A stretch of 48,317 nt of DNA from Deltaproteobacteria bacterium (GCA_016186905.1 JACPKS010000020.1:1-48317); one strand, 5' to 3'. Positions 14,302 through 23,895 are shown, numbered from the stretch's first letter. Translations and numbers: made by a program. Notes: generated by a model not told the origin, from the letters alone.

Positions 14302-16182
14302 ATGAATCTGCGCAACATCTGCATCATCGCTCACGTCGACCACGGCAAAACCACGCTCGTCGACCATCTTCTGCGGCAATCCGGAAGCTTCAAGAGCCAC
14401 GAAGCCGTCGACGAGCGCGTGATGGACTCGATGGATCTCGAGCGCGAGCGCGGCATCACCATCCTCGCCAAAAACACCTCGGTGCACGTCGGCGACACGA
14501 AAATCAACATCGTCGATACGCCCGGCCATGCCGATTTCGGCGGCGAGGTCGAGCGGATCATGGGGATGGTCGACGGCGCGATCCTGCTCGTCGATGCGGC
14601 GGAAGGGCCGCTTCCCCAGACGCGTTTCGTTCTGCAGAAAGCGCTCAGATCCGGCCACAAAGTGATTCTCGTGGTGAACAAAGTCGATCGTCCCGAATGC
14701 CGCGATGGTCGGCGCACTCAAGAGGTCGTCAATCACGCCTTCGATCTTTTTCTCGATCTGGGTGCCAGCGACGAGCAGGCGCACTTTCCCATCGTCTACG
14801 CATGCGGAAGGCAGGGCTGGTGCACGACGGATTTCAACGCGATTCCGGCGCTCGTCTCGGGCGAACGCAAGGGAACGCTTAAACCCTTGTTTGACCTCAT
14901 TCTCGATCACGTCCGCGCGCCGGCGGTGAGCGAAAGCGCCGAGTTTCAGATGCTCGTCTCGAATCTCGCGTACTCCGATTACGTCGGGCGCCTTGCGATC
15001 GGGCGCGTGACGTCGGGCGCGGTTCGCAAGGGCCAAAGGCTGATCCGGCACGGAGTAAACGCGGCGGGCGCGCCGCTGCGGCAGAATTTCACGGTCACGC
15101 AGGTATTGACGTTCGAAGGCTTAAAGCAGGTCGAGATCCCAGAGCTCGAGCCCGGCGACATCGGCGTCGTCGCGGGCATTGAAAACTGCGAGATCGGCGA
15201 TACGTTCGCCGGCGCCGAGTCGGTTGTCGCGCTTCCGCGCATCGAAGTCGAGAAGCCGACGCTCGCGATGGTTTTTTCGGTAAACACCTCCCCTCTCTCT
15301 GGAAAAGACGGCGAGGCCATCCAGTCGCGCAAGCTCCGCGACCGCCTTCTGCGCGAGGTGCGCAACAACGTGGCGCTGATTTTCGAGGAGACGCCTCAGC
15401 CCGACCAGTTTCGCATTCTCGGGCGCGGAGAGCTGCAGCTCGCGATCCTGATCGAGCAGATGCGCCGCGAGGGTTTCGAGTTCATGGCCGGAAAGCCCGT
15501 CGTGCTTTACCGGCAAGGGCCGAACGGCGGGAAACTTGAGCCGATCGAACTCGCGGTGCTCGATCTTCCGGAAGCGAGTTCCGGCGAGGTCACGCGGATG
15601 TTTCAGCAGAGGAAAGGCATTTTGATCAAATTCGAGCCGCACGCCGACCACTCGCTGCACGGAAAGCCCCGCGTACGCCTCGAAATCGCGATCCCGTCGC
15701 GCGGGCTTCTGGGCCTGCGCTCGAAATTTCTCACCGTCACGCGCGGCGAGGGCCTTTTTTCGACGCGGTTCTTGGGCTTCGAACCTTACAAGGGCGAAAT
15801 CCCGCATCGCACGACGGGTGCCCTGATTTCGGATCGCGCCGGAGACACGGTCGAATACGGCCTACTGGGGCTTGAAGACCGCGGAGTGCTGATGGTGGGC
15901 CCGGGAGTGCCGGTCTACGAAGGCATGGTCATCGGCGAGCACAACAAGGAAAACGACCTCAACGTCAATCCCTGCCGCGAAAAGAAGCTCACCAATATCC
16001 GCGCGGCGCACGCCGAACTGCTCGTCACGCTCGCCGGCATCCGCAAGCTGTCGCTCGAGCAGTGCATCGAATGGATCGACGAGGACGAGTGGATCGAGGT
16101 CACTCCGAAAAACGTCCGGATCCGCAAAAAAGTCCTCGCCGCGAACATGCGCAGCGTGAAGCGGTCTGAGCGCGTCGAGTGA
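14302..16182 (+). CDS. typA: Translational GTPase TypA/BipA
   Basis: A 626-residue ribosome-binding GTPase of the TypA/BipA family, close to EF-G. The G motifs are intact: G1 AHVDHGKTTL, switch I ERGITI, G3 DTPGHADFGGEVERIMG and G4 NKVDRP. The EF-G-like domains follow, then the C-terminal domain specific to the family (IRAAHAELLVTLAGIRKLSL, then EWIEVTPKNVRIRKK). The ATG at 14302 is chosen because homology begins at MNLRNICIIAHVDHGK. TypA supports ribosome assembly and stress or low-temperature growth. The stop codon touches the first base of the large inverted repeat at 16182-16281. Confidence 0.95.
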   Translation: MNLRNICIIAHVDHGKTTLVDHLLRQSGSFKSHEAVDERVMDSMDLERERGITILAKNTSVHVGDTKINIVDTPGHADFGGEVERIMGMVDGAILLVDAAEGPLPQTRFVLQKALRSGHKVILVVNKVDRPECRDGRRTQEVVNHAFDLFLDLGASDEQAHFPIVYACGRQGWCTTDFNAIPALVSGERKGTLKPLFDLILDHVRAPAVSESAEFQMLVSNLAYSDYVGRLAIGRVTSGAVRKGQRLIRHGVNAAGAPLRQNFTVTQVLTFEGLKQVEIPELEPGDIGVVAGIENCEIGDTFAGAESVVALPRIEVEKPTLAMVFSVNTSPLSGKDGEAIQSRKLRDRLLREVRNNVALIFEETPQPDQFRILGRGELQLAILIEQMRREGFEFMAGKPVVLYRQGPNGGKLEPIELAVLDLPEASSGEVTRMFQQRKGILIKFEPHADHSLHGKPRVRLEIAIPSRGLLGLRSKFLTVTRGEGLFSTRFLGFEPYKGEIPHRTTGALISDRAGDTVEYGLLGLEDRGVLMVGPGVPVYEGMVIGEHNKENDLNVNPCREKKLTNIRAAHAELLVTLAGIRKLSLEQCIEWIDEDEWIEVTPKNVRIRKKVLAANMRSVKRSERVE

Positions 16183-16281
16183 AAAGGTGCCGACCTACTT
16201 TTCGTGGTGTGGCGCGACATAAAAGAAAAGCGCCCGACCTTTATGTCGCGCCACACCACGAAAAGTAGGTCGGCACCTTTT
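16182..16281. repeat. Perfect 42-bp inverted repeat (100-bp hairpin)
   Basis: Arms 16182-16223 and 16240-16281 are perfectly complementary, with a 16-base loop. The outer ends are AAAAGGTGCC and GGCACCTTTT, so a transcript from typA would fold and end in a U-run. It can act as a terminator, but its length and perfection exceed what termination needs. It may be a palindromic mobile (REP or MITE-like) element. Confidence 0.9.
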
Positions 16282-16298
16282 TGAGATATACTGTCTCC

Positions 16299-17111
16299 AT
16301 GGCTGCGAAATCGCCGGAAGGCAAATCCAACATCTTCTCTTCTCCCGCGACCGTCATGCGCTCCAACACGTCGGTCATCGACTGCATCCGCCAAATGAAG
16401 AAACGGCTGGTAGGATCGATCCTCATCGTAAGCGACGATGCCACGGAAAAGCTCGAGGGAATTTTCACGGAACGTGACATCCTGATGAAGTTCGAGCACC
16501 TGGCCAAAGGCGACGCGCTCGAACGCCCGATCTCGGCGATCATGACCAAGCCCGTGCGCGTGATCCAGTCTGAGGAATTCGAAAAGTCCGCGGAGATCAT
16601 GATCAAATACGGGTTCCGTCACCTGCCCGTCGTCGCCAACGACAAGTACGGCGGAATGCGGATTCTCGGCGTCGTCTCGATGCGCGACCTCATGAAGATC
16701 GCCATCGCCGGAACCGCAGCACTGCCCATCTCGGACACCGCGATCGGCGCGACGATCGGAGTCGTGAGCGCCGACCCGTACTTCGCGGCCTTCATTGAAA
16801 CCGGCCTTCCCGAAAATCTCAAAATCACCGTCCGCAACATCATCCTCAACGTGTTGGTGGAAGAAGCGCGCGGACTGCGGGCGGTCGTGCTGGATATCGA
16901 CGGCCTAGACAGCGATCATTGGGTTCAGGCGCTCAAATCGTTCAACAAGAACTCGGCGGCGCCGTATACGGTTATCGTTTACAGCCCGTTCCTGCATCGA
17001 AACTCGACCGTGCAGATCCTCGAAAAGCTCGGGGCATCGAAAAAAATCTCCGTTTTCGCGAAACCCGTTCTGATCACCGAACTTTTCTCCAAATTGCGAT
17101 CGGCTCTCTAA
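16299..17111 (+). CDS. CBS-pair protein fused to a receiver-like domain
   Basis: A 270-residue cytoplasmic protein. Residues 12-135 form a CBS pair (TERDILMKF and VVSMRDLMK end the two repeats), which usually senses adenine nucleotides. Residues 152-270 have the response-regulator receiver pattern: acidic D159 in VVSADPYF, putative phosphoacceptor D199 in AVVLDIDG, S229 in VIVYSP and K255 in VFAKPV. No output domain follows. The ATG at 16299 is chosen for the domain boundary. A TATACT box at 16287-16292 lies very close to the ATG, so the mRNA may be leaderless. It is convergent with, and overlaps, the saccharopine-dehydrogenase-like gene by four bases. Confidence 0.75.
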   Translation: MAAKSPEGKSNIFSSPATVMRSNTSVIDCIRQMKKRLVGSILIVSDDATEKLEGIFTERDILMKFEHLAKGDALERPISAIMTKPVRVIQSEEFEKSAEIMIKYGFRHLPVVANDKYGGMRILGVVSMRDLMKIAIAGTAALPISDTAIGATIGVVSADPYFAAFIETGLPENLKITVRNIILNVLVEEARGLRAVVLDIDGLDSDHWVQALKSFNKNSAAPYTVIVYSPFLHRNSTVQILEKLGASKKISVFAKPVLITELFSKLRSAL

Positions 17112-18370
17112 ACCGAAAAGTCCCACCCGCTCTTCCGCGTTGCCCTCACGTTCATCCCGCGTTTCTTGAGACGTTCGAAGAACGGCTTGGGCGGGACCGC
17201 GATCTCCGGCGCAAGCGCTCCGGCGCCGCGAATCTCGCCGTATTTCAGCATCTGTGCCGCGATCGCGGGCGGCGAGCCGGTGTCGATGTCAAGACCGACT
17301 CCCCATTCCGGCATGCCGGCCGTGTGGCAGTCCACGATCCACGTGGCTTTTTCCCCCTTCCTCATTCCCTTCACCACGGCGCGCACGACTTCGTACTGCT
17401 TGAGCTTTCCGGCTTGTCTGCCCGGTTTTTGCGACATCGCGACCTTGTTGACGACGTCGATCGGGCGCACGCGGATCATTCCCGCATCCCCGTCGCGCGC
17501 GCTCGGCACCTCGATCGCGTCGTGCGAAGCCATGCCGAAATCGCGCAGGAATTTCACGCGATCGACGAACAGCGGGTCAAACGCGATCTTAAACGAGACT
17601 TCGCGCACTCCCTTTTCGCGAAACGAAAGAGGAAGTGTCGCGACTTCGGAATGGATCGTGTACATCGGCCGGCGCACGCCGATCGGCGGCGGAAAGCGGT
17701 GCGGAACGTCGCCCGACATCGGCTTTACGAACGTGAATTCGCCCTTGGTGAACACGGCGGGCTCGAAAGAAAATTCCTCGAGGATCGTTTTAAGCGAATA
17801 CGCCACGGGGAGCGCCGGCGCGCTTTCGTAACGGGTCTTGTCCATCGAGCCCACGCGCGCGTGGATCTCGCGAACCGTGTCGAGCCGATCCGCGCCGAAA
17901 CGCGAAAGGATATTCGTGATTCCGGGCGCCGCGCCCATCCCCAAAAGCGCGATCTTACCCGCGTGCTTAAAGCGCGCGTCGAGTGCGAGCTGTTTTCGCG
18001 TGATGTGAAAAAGCCCGCCGAGGTCGACGTAGTGCGCGCCGGCGGCAAGCGCGATCTCCATGACTTCGAGGTTCATCTGGTACTGCGCGCAGTTGATCAG
18101 CGCGAACGCGCCGGCAAGCGCACGTGCCGCTTCGTCCCGTTTTTTCACGTCCACGCGGACCGCCGACACGCGCGGCCCCGCGCTGCTTTTCCGCCCGCCG
18201 GAAAGTTCCCGCGCGAGCGCTTCCGCTTTCTCGAGATCATAATCGGCGATCACGATCTCATCGCCCGCCTCGCCGGTTTTCACGAGATCGGTGACCGTGA
18301 TCCGGCCCATCGCGCCTGCGCCGCCGATGACGGCGAATTTCACCGCGCCGCCTTTCATGCCGCCGCTCAT
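17108..18370 (-). CDS. Saccharopine dehydrogenase-like NADP-binding oxidoreductase
   Basis: A 420-residue protein with an N-terminal Rossmann fold (KFAVIGGAGAMGRITVTDL, then EIVIADYDLEKAEAL) and the family's GAHYVDLGG and LGMGAAPGITNIL segments. This is the saccharopine dehydrogenase / lysine 6-dehydrogenase / carboxynorspermidine synthase superfamily. The ATG at 18370 overlaps the stop of the upstream aldehyde dehydrogenase gene (ATGA), so both enzymes are made together. An aldehyde dehydrogenase partner favours a semialdehyde-forming reaction such as lysine 6-dehydrogenase, or polyamine metabolism. The substrate cannot be read from sequence. Confidence 0.8.
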   Translation of the reverse strand: MSGGMKGGAVKFAVIGGAGAMGRITVTDLVKTGEAGDEIVIADYDLEKAEALARELSGGRKSSAGPRVSAVRVDVKKRDEAARALAGAFALINCAQYQMNLEVMEIALAAGAHYVDLGGLFHITRKQLALDARFKHAGKIALLGMGAAPGITNILSRFGADRLDTVREIHARVGSMDKTRYESAPALPVAYSLKTILEEFSFEPAVFTKGEFTFVKPMSGDVPHRFPPPIGVRRPMYTIHSEVATLPLSFREKGVREVSFKIAFDPLFVDRVKFLRDFGMASHDAIEVPSARDGDAGMIRVRPIDVVNKVAMSQKPGRQAGKLKQYEVVRAVVKGMRKGEKATWIVDCHTAGMPEWGVGLDIDTGSPPAIAAQMLKYGEIRGAGALAPEIAVPPKPFFERLKKRGMNVRATRKSGWDFSV

Positions 18371-19869
18371 GCTCCGCGCGTCCCTTCCGCGGGAAGTTCG
18401 CGGTTTTTGTACGGATACCAATACGGCTTCGCTTCCATCACGTAATCGAGATGCACGTGCTTCGGTTCGCGAAACGCGTCAAGCCCTTCCTCGCCGAGCT
18501 CCCGGCCGATGCCGCTAAGCCGCATTCCGCCGAACGGCGCCGCATCGTTATCGGTGAGCGGATCGTTGATCCAGAACGTGCCGGCCTTGATGTTTTCCAT
18601 CGCCTTCATCGCGTACCGCAGGTTGTTCGTGTACACGCAGGCGCCCAGGCCGTACTTCGAATCGTTGGCCATCTCGATCGCCTCGTCGGCATCGCGCGCC
18701 ACCGTCAAAGAAATCACCGGTCCGAAGATCTCTTCGGTCGTGGGATAAGAGCCGTGCCTTACGCCGGCGAGAATCGTCGGCTCGAAGAAGTGGCCTTTAA
18801 GCCCGCGCGGCTGGAAACGCTTTCCGCCGATGAGAACCTTCGCGCCTTCCTGCACCGAAAGAGCGACCTGCTTTTCCACGGTCTCGAGCGCCTGCGCCGA
18901 AATCAGCGGTCCAATATCGGTATCCGGCTGAGCGGGATCACCGACGCAAAGCGTTTCCACGAACTCGAGAATCCTTCTCGTGAACTCGTCGGCGATCTTT
19001 TTCACGGCGTAGATGCGCTTGGACGAAGTGCAAACCTGCCCGGCGTTCAAGAGCCTCGCCCACGCGACTCCTCGCGCGGCGATGTCGAGATCGGCGTCCT
19101 CGAAAACGAGAAACGGGTCGACGCCTCCGAGCTCGAGATTGATTTTCTTCAACTGCGAGCCCGCCACCGAGGCGACGTGACGGCCGACCTTGTTCGACCC
19201 GGTGAATGCGATGAGGTCCACGCCGGGATGCTGGAGCAGCAGCTCGCCCGTCGTCTCTCCGCCGCCCGTAACCACGTTCACCGCGCCCGGCGGAAGCGCG
19301 TCGTAGCATTCGGCCATCAAGAGGTTGCAGAGCGGGTTCTGGTGCGGCGGCTTGCACACGAGCGTGTTGCCGGCGGCGAGCGCGGGCGCCACTTTCCACG
19401 CCATCAAGAGCAGCGGAAAATTGAACGGCACGATCGCCGCGACGACGCCATAGGGTTCCTTGATCGTGAAATTCACCTGGTGCGGCGCCACGGGCGGCAC
19501 GGAGTTTCCATGGCTCCTCCGCGTGACCTCGGCGTAATAATCGAAGCACGCGGCAACCCATTCAATGCAGTCGACCGACTCGGAGATCGGCTTTCCGCTC
19601 TCAAGCGTCATAAGCTTCGAGAGGGCGCGCTCTTTGCCGCGGATGCGCGCGGCGACCTCGCGCAGGAGTTTCGCTTTTTCGGCGCCCGGGGTTTTCCACC
19701 ACGCGCGCTGCGCGCTTTTCGCGGCGGCAACGGCGGCGTTGACGTCCTCGGCTCCGCACTCGGGTACGGTGCCCAGACGCTCAAGTGTCGCGGGATTAAG
19801 GATGTCGCGCGTTTGCTCTGAGCGCGAGCGCACCCATTCGCCGTTGATGAGAATTTTGCTGGTGATCAT
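18367..19869 (-). CDS. Aldehyde dehydrogenase (NAD(P)+), 1 of 3
   Basis: A 500-residue ALDH-superfamily enzyme. The cofactor segment is VPFNFPLLLMAWKVAPALAA and the Rossmann turn is AFTGSNKVG. The catalytic Glu is in LELGGVDPFLVF and the nucleophilic Cys in NAGQVCTSSKR. EEIFGPV and the C-terminal PFGGMRLSGIGRELGEEG are also present. It is the first gene of an operon with the saccharopine-dehydrogenase-like enzyme and diverges from the amine oxidase gene across a 67-base gap. Likely substrates are amino- or semialdehydes. The sequence does not fix which. Confidence 0.88.
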   Translation of the reverse strand: MITSKILINGEWVRSRSEQTRDILNPATLERLGTVPECGAEDVNAAVAAAKSAQRAWWKTPGAEKAKLLREVAARIRGKERALSKLMTLESGKPISESVDCIEWVAACFDYYAEVTRRSHGNSVPPVAPHQVNFTIKEPYGVVAAIVPFNFPLLLMAWKVAPALAAGNTLVCKPPHQNPLCNLLMAECYDALPPGAVNVVTGGGETTGELLLQHPGVDLIAFTGSNKVGRHVASVAGSQLKKINLELGGVDPFLVFEDADLDIAARGVAWARLLNAGQVCTSSKRIYAVKKIADEFTRRILEFVETLCVGDPAQPDTDIGPLISAQALETVEKQVALSVQEGAKVLIGGKRFQPRGLKGHFFEPTILAGVRHGSYPTTEEIFGPVISLTVARDADEAIEMANDSKYGLGACVYTNNLRYAMKAMENIKAGTFWINDPLTDNDAAPFGGMRLSGIGRELGEEGLDAFREPKHVHLDYVMEAKPYWYPYKNRELPAEGTRGA

Positions 19870-19936
19870 GACAAAACTCCTTCTTTAACTTGCCAGCCCC
19901 TGAATTTTTCAGTCTGATGGAGGCGGCGGATATCCT

Positions 19937-21430
19937 ATGAAGCGGTTTCTTTCGCGAAATTACAAGTCCTTTCGTATCGCCGTATTGCTGCTTGGCGCGC
20001 TTTTTATTTTCGCGGCGTTTAATCGTCCGGCCGGCGACGTCAAGGTTCCCGAAAAGTCCGACGTCGTCATCATCGGCGCGGGCTTGAGCGGCCTTGCGAC
20101 GGCATACAACCTCAAAAAAGCCGGCATTTCCTATCATATCCTGGAGCTCACGCCGCGCATCGGCGGTCGCGTGCGCACGGTCTATTACCAGCGAGCCGAT
20201 GGGCCTGAACTCTACGCTGACTCGGGCATGGAAGAATATTGGGAAAGCAACCCGGCGATCAACTTTCTTTGGGACTTGAGGCTGCCGATTCGCCACGACT
20301 TCGCCGCCTCGAGCATCGTTCTGCACGGAAAACTCACGACGCTGGATGCGGGCGAGGACTCCGTCGCGTTTCAGAAGAAAATTTTCTCCGCGGCCGAGCT
20401 CAAGGCGTTCGAGGCATTTCGAAAAACGGTGGAACCGATCCTGAAGACGCTTAAATCCGTCAAGCCGGTTCCCCGCGAGCTTCTGAAACTCAAAGACCTC
20501 TCGTTCGCGCGCTGGGTGCGCGGCCGCAAGCTTCCCGGAAAAGTGGCCGAGTGGATTCGCATTTCGATCGAATGCGAGATCGGCACTTCCTGGGAACAAA
20601 TCGCGGCACTCGACGGCATCGCGGAATTTCACATCTTCATGGGAAAAGGCGAAGAGAGCTACCGCGTCGTCGGAGGGAACGAGCTTTTAACCGGCGCGCT
20701 CGCTAAAACGATCGGTGTTGAGCGGATTTCGGTCAATAAGCGCGTGAGCCGCGTCGTCTCTGCGAGCGGAAACCAGGTGGACGTTTACTATGCCGACACG
20801 GCGACGAACACGAGCGGCGTGATCCGCGCTCATCACGTCGTGAGCACGATTCCGATCTACAGGCTCTCCGAAGTGCAGTTCGAGCCCGCGCTCTCCCGGA
20901 AAAAACTCCAGGCCATCGAAAGCCAGGGCTACGGCGCGTATTTCAAGGCGCACGTCTTCGTTCCTGCCGAGGCGTCGCGTTTCTGGACAAAAAATGGCGT
21001 TTCGTTTCTGCCGATTCTCTCGGACTCGGCACTCGGCGTGATCTACGACGGCAATCCCGACCAGCAGACGAAAACAAAAATCGTCTCGCTGTTGGCCACC
21101 GGCGATCAGGCCGAAGCGTTCAACATGATGCCGCTCGATCAGGTGCGCGCGATAATCCATACTGCATTCGACAAGCTCTGGCCGGGTTTCTCGAAAGAAA
21201 TCCAGACGATCGAATTCTACCGCTATCATCCCCGCGCGATCGCGGCGTGGCCCGTGGGCCGTTCGCGGTTTGATGAGCTCTCCGAGGAAATTCGCCGGCC
21301 CGAAAACCGCGTGTATCTCGCCGGGGATTTCACCGAAGACTCGCATTCGTCGGGCGCATTCGTCTCGGCTTCGCGCGTGGCCGGCCAGATTCTCGCGGCC
21401 GAGCACAAGCCGGCGGCAAAAGGAAATTGA
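19937..21430 (+). CDS. Membrane-anchored flavin amine oxidase
   Basis: A 497-residue FAD enzyme of the monoamine/polyamine oxidase family. Residues 12-28 are a hydrophobic N-terminal anchor. The dinucleotide-binding motif is VVIIGAGLSGLATAYNL (about 43-59), followed by ELTPRIGGRVR. The C-terminal FAD motif is RVYLAGDFTEDSHSSGAFVS, then AVAGQIL-type residues. Such enzymes oxidise amines to aldehydes, releasing ammonia and peroxide. With three ALDHs and an aminotransferase nearby, a diamine or polyamine substrate is likely. The ATG at 19937 follows GGAGG. The anchor suggests an envelope location. Confidence 0.85.
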   Translation: MKRFLSRNYKSFRIAVLLLGALFIFAAFNRPAGDVKVPEKSDVVIIGAGLSGLATAYNLKKAGISYHILELTPRIGGRVRTVYYQRADGPELYADSGMEEYWESNPAINFLWDLRLPIRHDFAASSIVLHGKLTTLDAGEDSVAFQKKIFSAAELKAFEAFRKTVEPILKTLKSVKPVPRELLKLKDLSFARWVRGRKLPGKVAEWIRISIECEIGTSWEQIAALDGIAEFHIFMGKGEESYRVVGGNELLTGALAKTIGVERISVNKRVSRVVSASGNQVDVYYADTATNTSGVIRAHHVVSTIPIYRLSEVQFEPALSRKKLQAIESQGYGAYFKAHVFVPAEASRFWTKNGVSFLPILSDSALGVIYDGNPDQQTKTKIVSLLATGDQAEAFNMMPLDQVRAIIHTAFDKLWPGFSKEIQTIEFYRYHPRAIAAWPVGRSRFDELSEEIRRPENRVYLAGDFTEDSHSSGAFVSASRVAGQILAAEHKPAAKGN

Positions 21431-21437
21431 TCAGAGG

Positions 21438-22319
21438 ATGCATCCTTCGGCTTTCATCTGGCTCACCCCCGCGCTCACCGCGCTTTTTCTGTACGGCATC
21501 GGCCAGGGACTCGTAAAGAAGTGGATCTCGGAAGTTCCGCCCGCCCGCTTTTGTCTTTACTTCGTCGTCGCGAAAGCTTTGGTGAACCTGGGATTTTTTT
21601 TCACGCACCCCCACCCCGCGGTGCTCGCGCCCGAAGGCCGCCATTTCATGTGGCTCGGAATTCTCGCGTACATTCTCGACGGTACCGGCTGGATTCTGTA
21701 CTTTGAGTCTATCGTCGCGGGCCCGATCACGATCGTTGGAACGCTTTCAGCGGCGTACCCGGCCCTGACCGTGGTTTTCGCGCGATTTTTCCTGCATGAA
21801 GCGCTGCTTCCGATTCAATACGCGGGCGTGGCGCTCGTGATCAGCGGGTGCATCGGCCTCTCCTACGCGCCGCCCGACCCGAACGCGAAGGTCACGAACA
21901 GGCGGTGGATCCCGCTTTCGTTCTTCGCCCTTGTGCTCTGGGGCGCGGCGCAGACGATCGTGAAATATTCGTACGGCCTTCCGGGCGCGAGCGAAGCGAA
22001 CCTGGCGCTTTTCAACACGGTCGGCGGCGCGCTCACTCTGGGAACGTTCGGTTGGCTCTACGGCCGCAAGGGCACGCATTCGGGCCGGGAGTGGATGCGC
22101 TCGTTTCTCCCGATGGGGATGATGGCCGCTGGCGACCTGGCCGTGATTATCGCCACGCGAAACGGCCCGGTCTCGATCGTGACGCCGCTCACAGGCGCGT
22201 ACCCGCTGGTCACGCTGGGATTCGCTTCGCTAGCGCTACACGAGAAAATCACGAGGCTGCAGTGGTGTTGCATTATTTTGATCCTGATCGGGATCTATCT
22301 GAGCCCCGGCGCCGGGTAA
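21438..22319 (+). CDS. EamA/DMT-family transporter
   Basis: A 293-residue inner-membrane protein with about 10 helices in two EamA repeats. Diagnostic segments are GPITIVGTLSAAYPALTVVF in the first half and GPVSIVTPLTGAYPLVTLGF in the second, each followed by the LHE signature (FFLHEAL, LALHEKI). The family exports or imports small metabolites. The start at 21438 begins the first helix, and the frame upstream is not protein-like. It lies eight bases after the amine oxidase gene and ahead of the ALDH and aminotransferase genes, so it may carry an amine or amino acid of this pathway. Confidence 0.85.
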   Translation: MHPSAFIWLTPALTALFLYGIGQGLVKKWISEVPPARFCLYFVVAKALVNLGFFFTHPHPAVLAPEGRHFMWLGILAYILDGTGWILYFESIVAGPITIVGTLSAAYPALTVVFARFFLHEALLPIQYAGVALVISGCIGLSYAPPDPNAKVTNRRWIPLSFFALVLWGAAQTIVKYSYGLPGASEANLALFNTVGGALTLGTFGWLYGRKGTHSGREWMRSFLPMGMMAAGDLAVIIATRNGPVSIVTPLTGAYPLVTLGFASLALHEKITRLQWCCIILILIGIYLSPGAG

Positions 22320-22428
22320 CACTCCATGCCGTAGCCCCGCAACACCCGCCGCGTCAAACAGGAAGTCTGGTTTTTTGAAGGCTCCAAGCATAAACTTCGC
22401 GTCGAACCAGCACGGAGGGGCTTCAGTC

Positions 22429-23895
22429 ATGAAAAACTACGAAATGTACGTCAACGGCAAGTGGATTAAAGCACGCTCGGGCGCGACACGCGAGATCCGC
22501 GACCCCGCAAACGGCGAACTGATCGCGCGCGTGCCTGAATCGACACGCGAAGACGCCGCTGCCGCCATCGACGCCGCCCGCGCCGCCTTCGACAAAGGCC
22601 CCTGGCGCGCAACGAACGCGCAGGATCGCGGCAAGCTTCTGTTCAAGCTCGCCGACGCGATCCGCAAAGAAGCGAAAATATTCGCCGAGCTCGAAACCCG
22701 AAACTGCGGAAAGCCGCTCGCGGAATCCGAATTCGACGTCGCCGACGCGGCCAACTGCTTTGAATTCTACGGCGGTCTTGCCACGAAAATTCACGGCGAG
22801 ACGATGCAGGTGCCGGCAAACTCCCTGAGCTTCGTGCTGCGCGAGCCGGTCGGCGTCTGCGGGCAGATCATTCCGTGGAATTATCCGCTGCTCATGTGCG
22901 CCTGGAAGCTCGCGCCAGCGATCGCGGCGGGCTGCACGACGGTGCTCAAGCCCTCTGAGCTCACCCCGCTCACCGCGCTCGAGCTCGCGCGCCTGATCGA
23001 AGCCTGCGAATTTCCAGCCGGCGTGATCAACATCCTCACGGGTCCCGGAGCGGGCGCGGGCGAAGAACTTGCGATGAGCTCCAAAGTCGACAAAGTCGCA
23101 TTCACCGGCGGCACCGTCACCGGACGCAAGGTCATGGAGAGCGCGACCTCCAATTTGAAAAAAATCTCGCTCGAGCTCGGCGGAAAAAACCCGAACATCG
23201 TCTTCGCCGACGCGGATTTCGAATCGGCCGTCGACGGCGCGCTCTTCGGCGCGTTCGCGAACCAAGGCGAGGTCTGCTCGGCGGGATCGAGACTTCTCGT
23301 CGAGGAATCGATCCACCGGAAGCTCGTCGACGCGATGGTGAAGAAAGTCCCGCGTATCAAACTTGGGCACGGTCTCACCCCCGGAGTGAAAATGGGACCT
23401 CTCGTCTCGGCGGCGCACCGGGAAAAAGTCGAAAGCTACATCAGGATCGGCGTGCAGGAAGGCGCTAAACTCGTCTGCGGCGGAAAACGCCCGGAAGGAA
23501 AAGACCTCGCCGGCGGAAATTTTCTCGAACCCACGATCTTCGACGACGTAAAGCCCGCGATGCGCATCGCGCGCGAGGAAATCTTCGGACCGGTGCTCTC
23601 GGTGATTCCGTTTAAAAACGAAGAGGATGCGATCCGCATCGCCAACGACTCCGAGTACGGGCTTGCGGCGGGCGTATGGACGCTCAACATCAACCGCGGA
23701 TTGCGCGTGATCAAGCAGCTGCGCGCCGGCATCACCTGGATCAACACCTACCACCCGACTTTCAACGAAATGCCCTGGGGCGGATACAAACAAAGCGGCA
23801 CGGGCCGCGAGCTGGGGCTTTACGGCATCGAGGCGTATCTTGAAACCAAGCAGGTGAACGTCAGCCTCGATGAAGCGCCGATCGGCTGGTACTGA
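22429..23895 (+). CDS. Betaine-aldehyde-type aldehyde dehydrogenase, 2 of 3
   Basis: A 488-residue ALDH. Motifs are IPWNYPLLMCAWKLAPAIAA, the catalytic Glu in SLELGGKNPNIVFADADF, and the nucleophile in ANQGEVCSAGSRLLVE. EEIFGPVLSV and the C-terminus FNEMPWGGYKQSGTGRELG then YLETKQV are those of betaine/aminoaldehyde dehydrogenases. Family members oxidise betaine aldehyde or 4-aminobutanal. The latter would give GABA, the substrate of the aminotransferase encoded next. The ATG at 22429 has GGAGGGG eight bases upstream. Confidence 0.88.
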   Translation: MKNYEMYVNGKWIKARSGATREIRDPANGELIARVPESTREDAAAAIDAARAAFDKGPWRATNAQDRGKLLFKLADAIRKEAKIFAELETRNCGKPLAESEFDVADAANCFEFYGGLATKIHGETMQVPANSLSFVLREPVGVCGQIIPWNYPLLMCAWKLAPAIAAGCTTVLKPSELTPLTALELARLIEACEFPAGVINILTGPGAGAGEELAMSSKVDKVAFTGGTVTGRKVMESATSNLKKISLELGGKNPNIVFADADFESAVDGALFGAFANQGEVCSAGSRLLVEESIHRKLVDAMVKKVPRIKLGHGLTPGVKMGPLVSAAHREKVESYIRIGVQEGAKLVCGGKRPEGKDLAGGNFLEPTIFDDVKPAMRIAREEIFGPVLSVIPFKNEEDAIRIANDSEYGLAAGVWTLNINRGLRVIKQLRAGITWINTYHPTFNEMPWGGYKQSGTGRELGLYGIEAYLETKQVNVSLDEAPIGWY

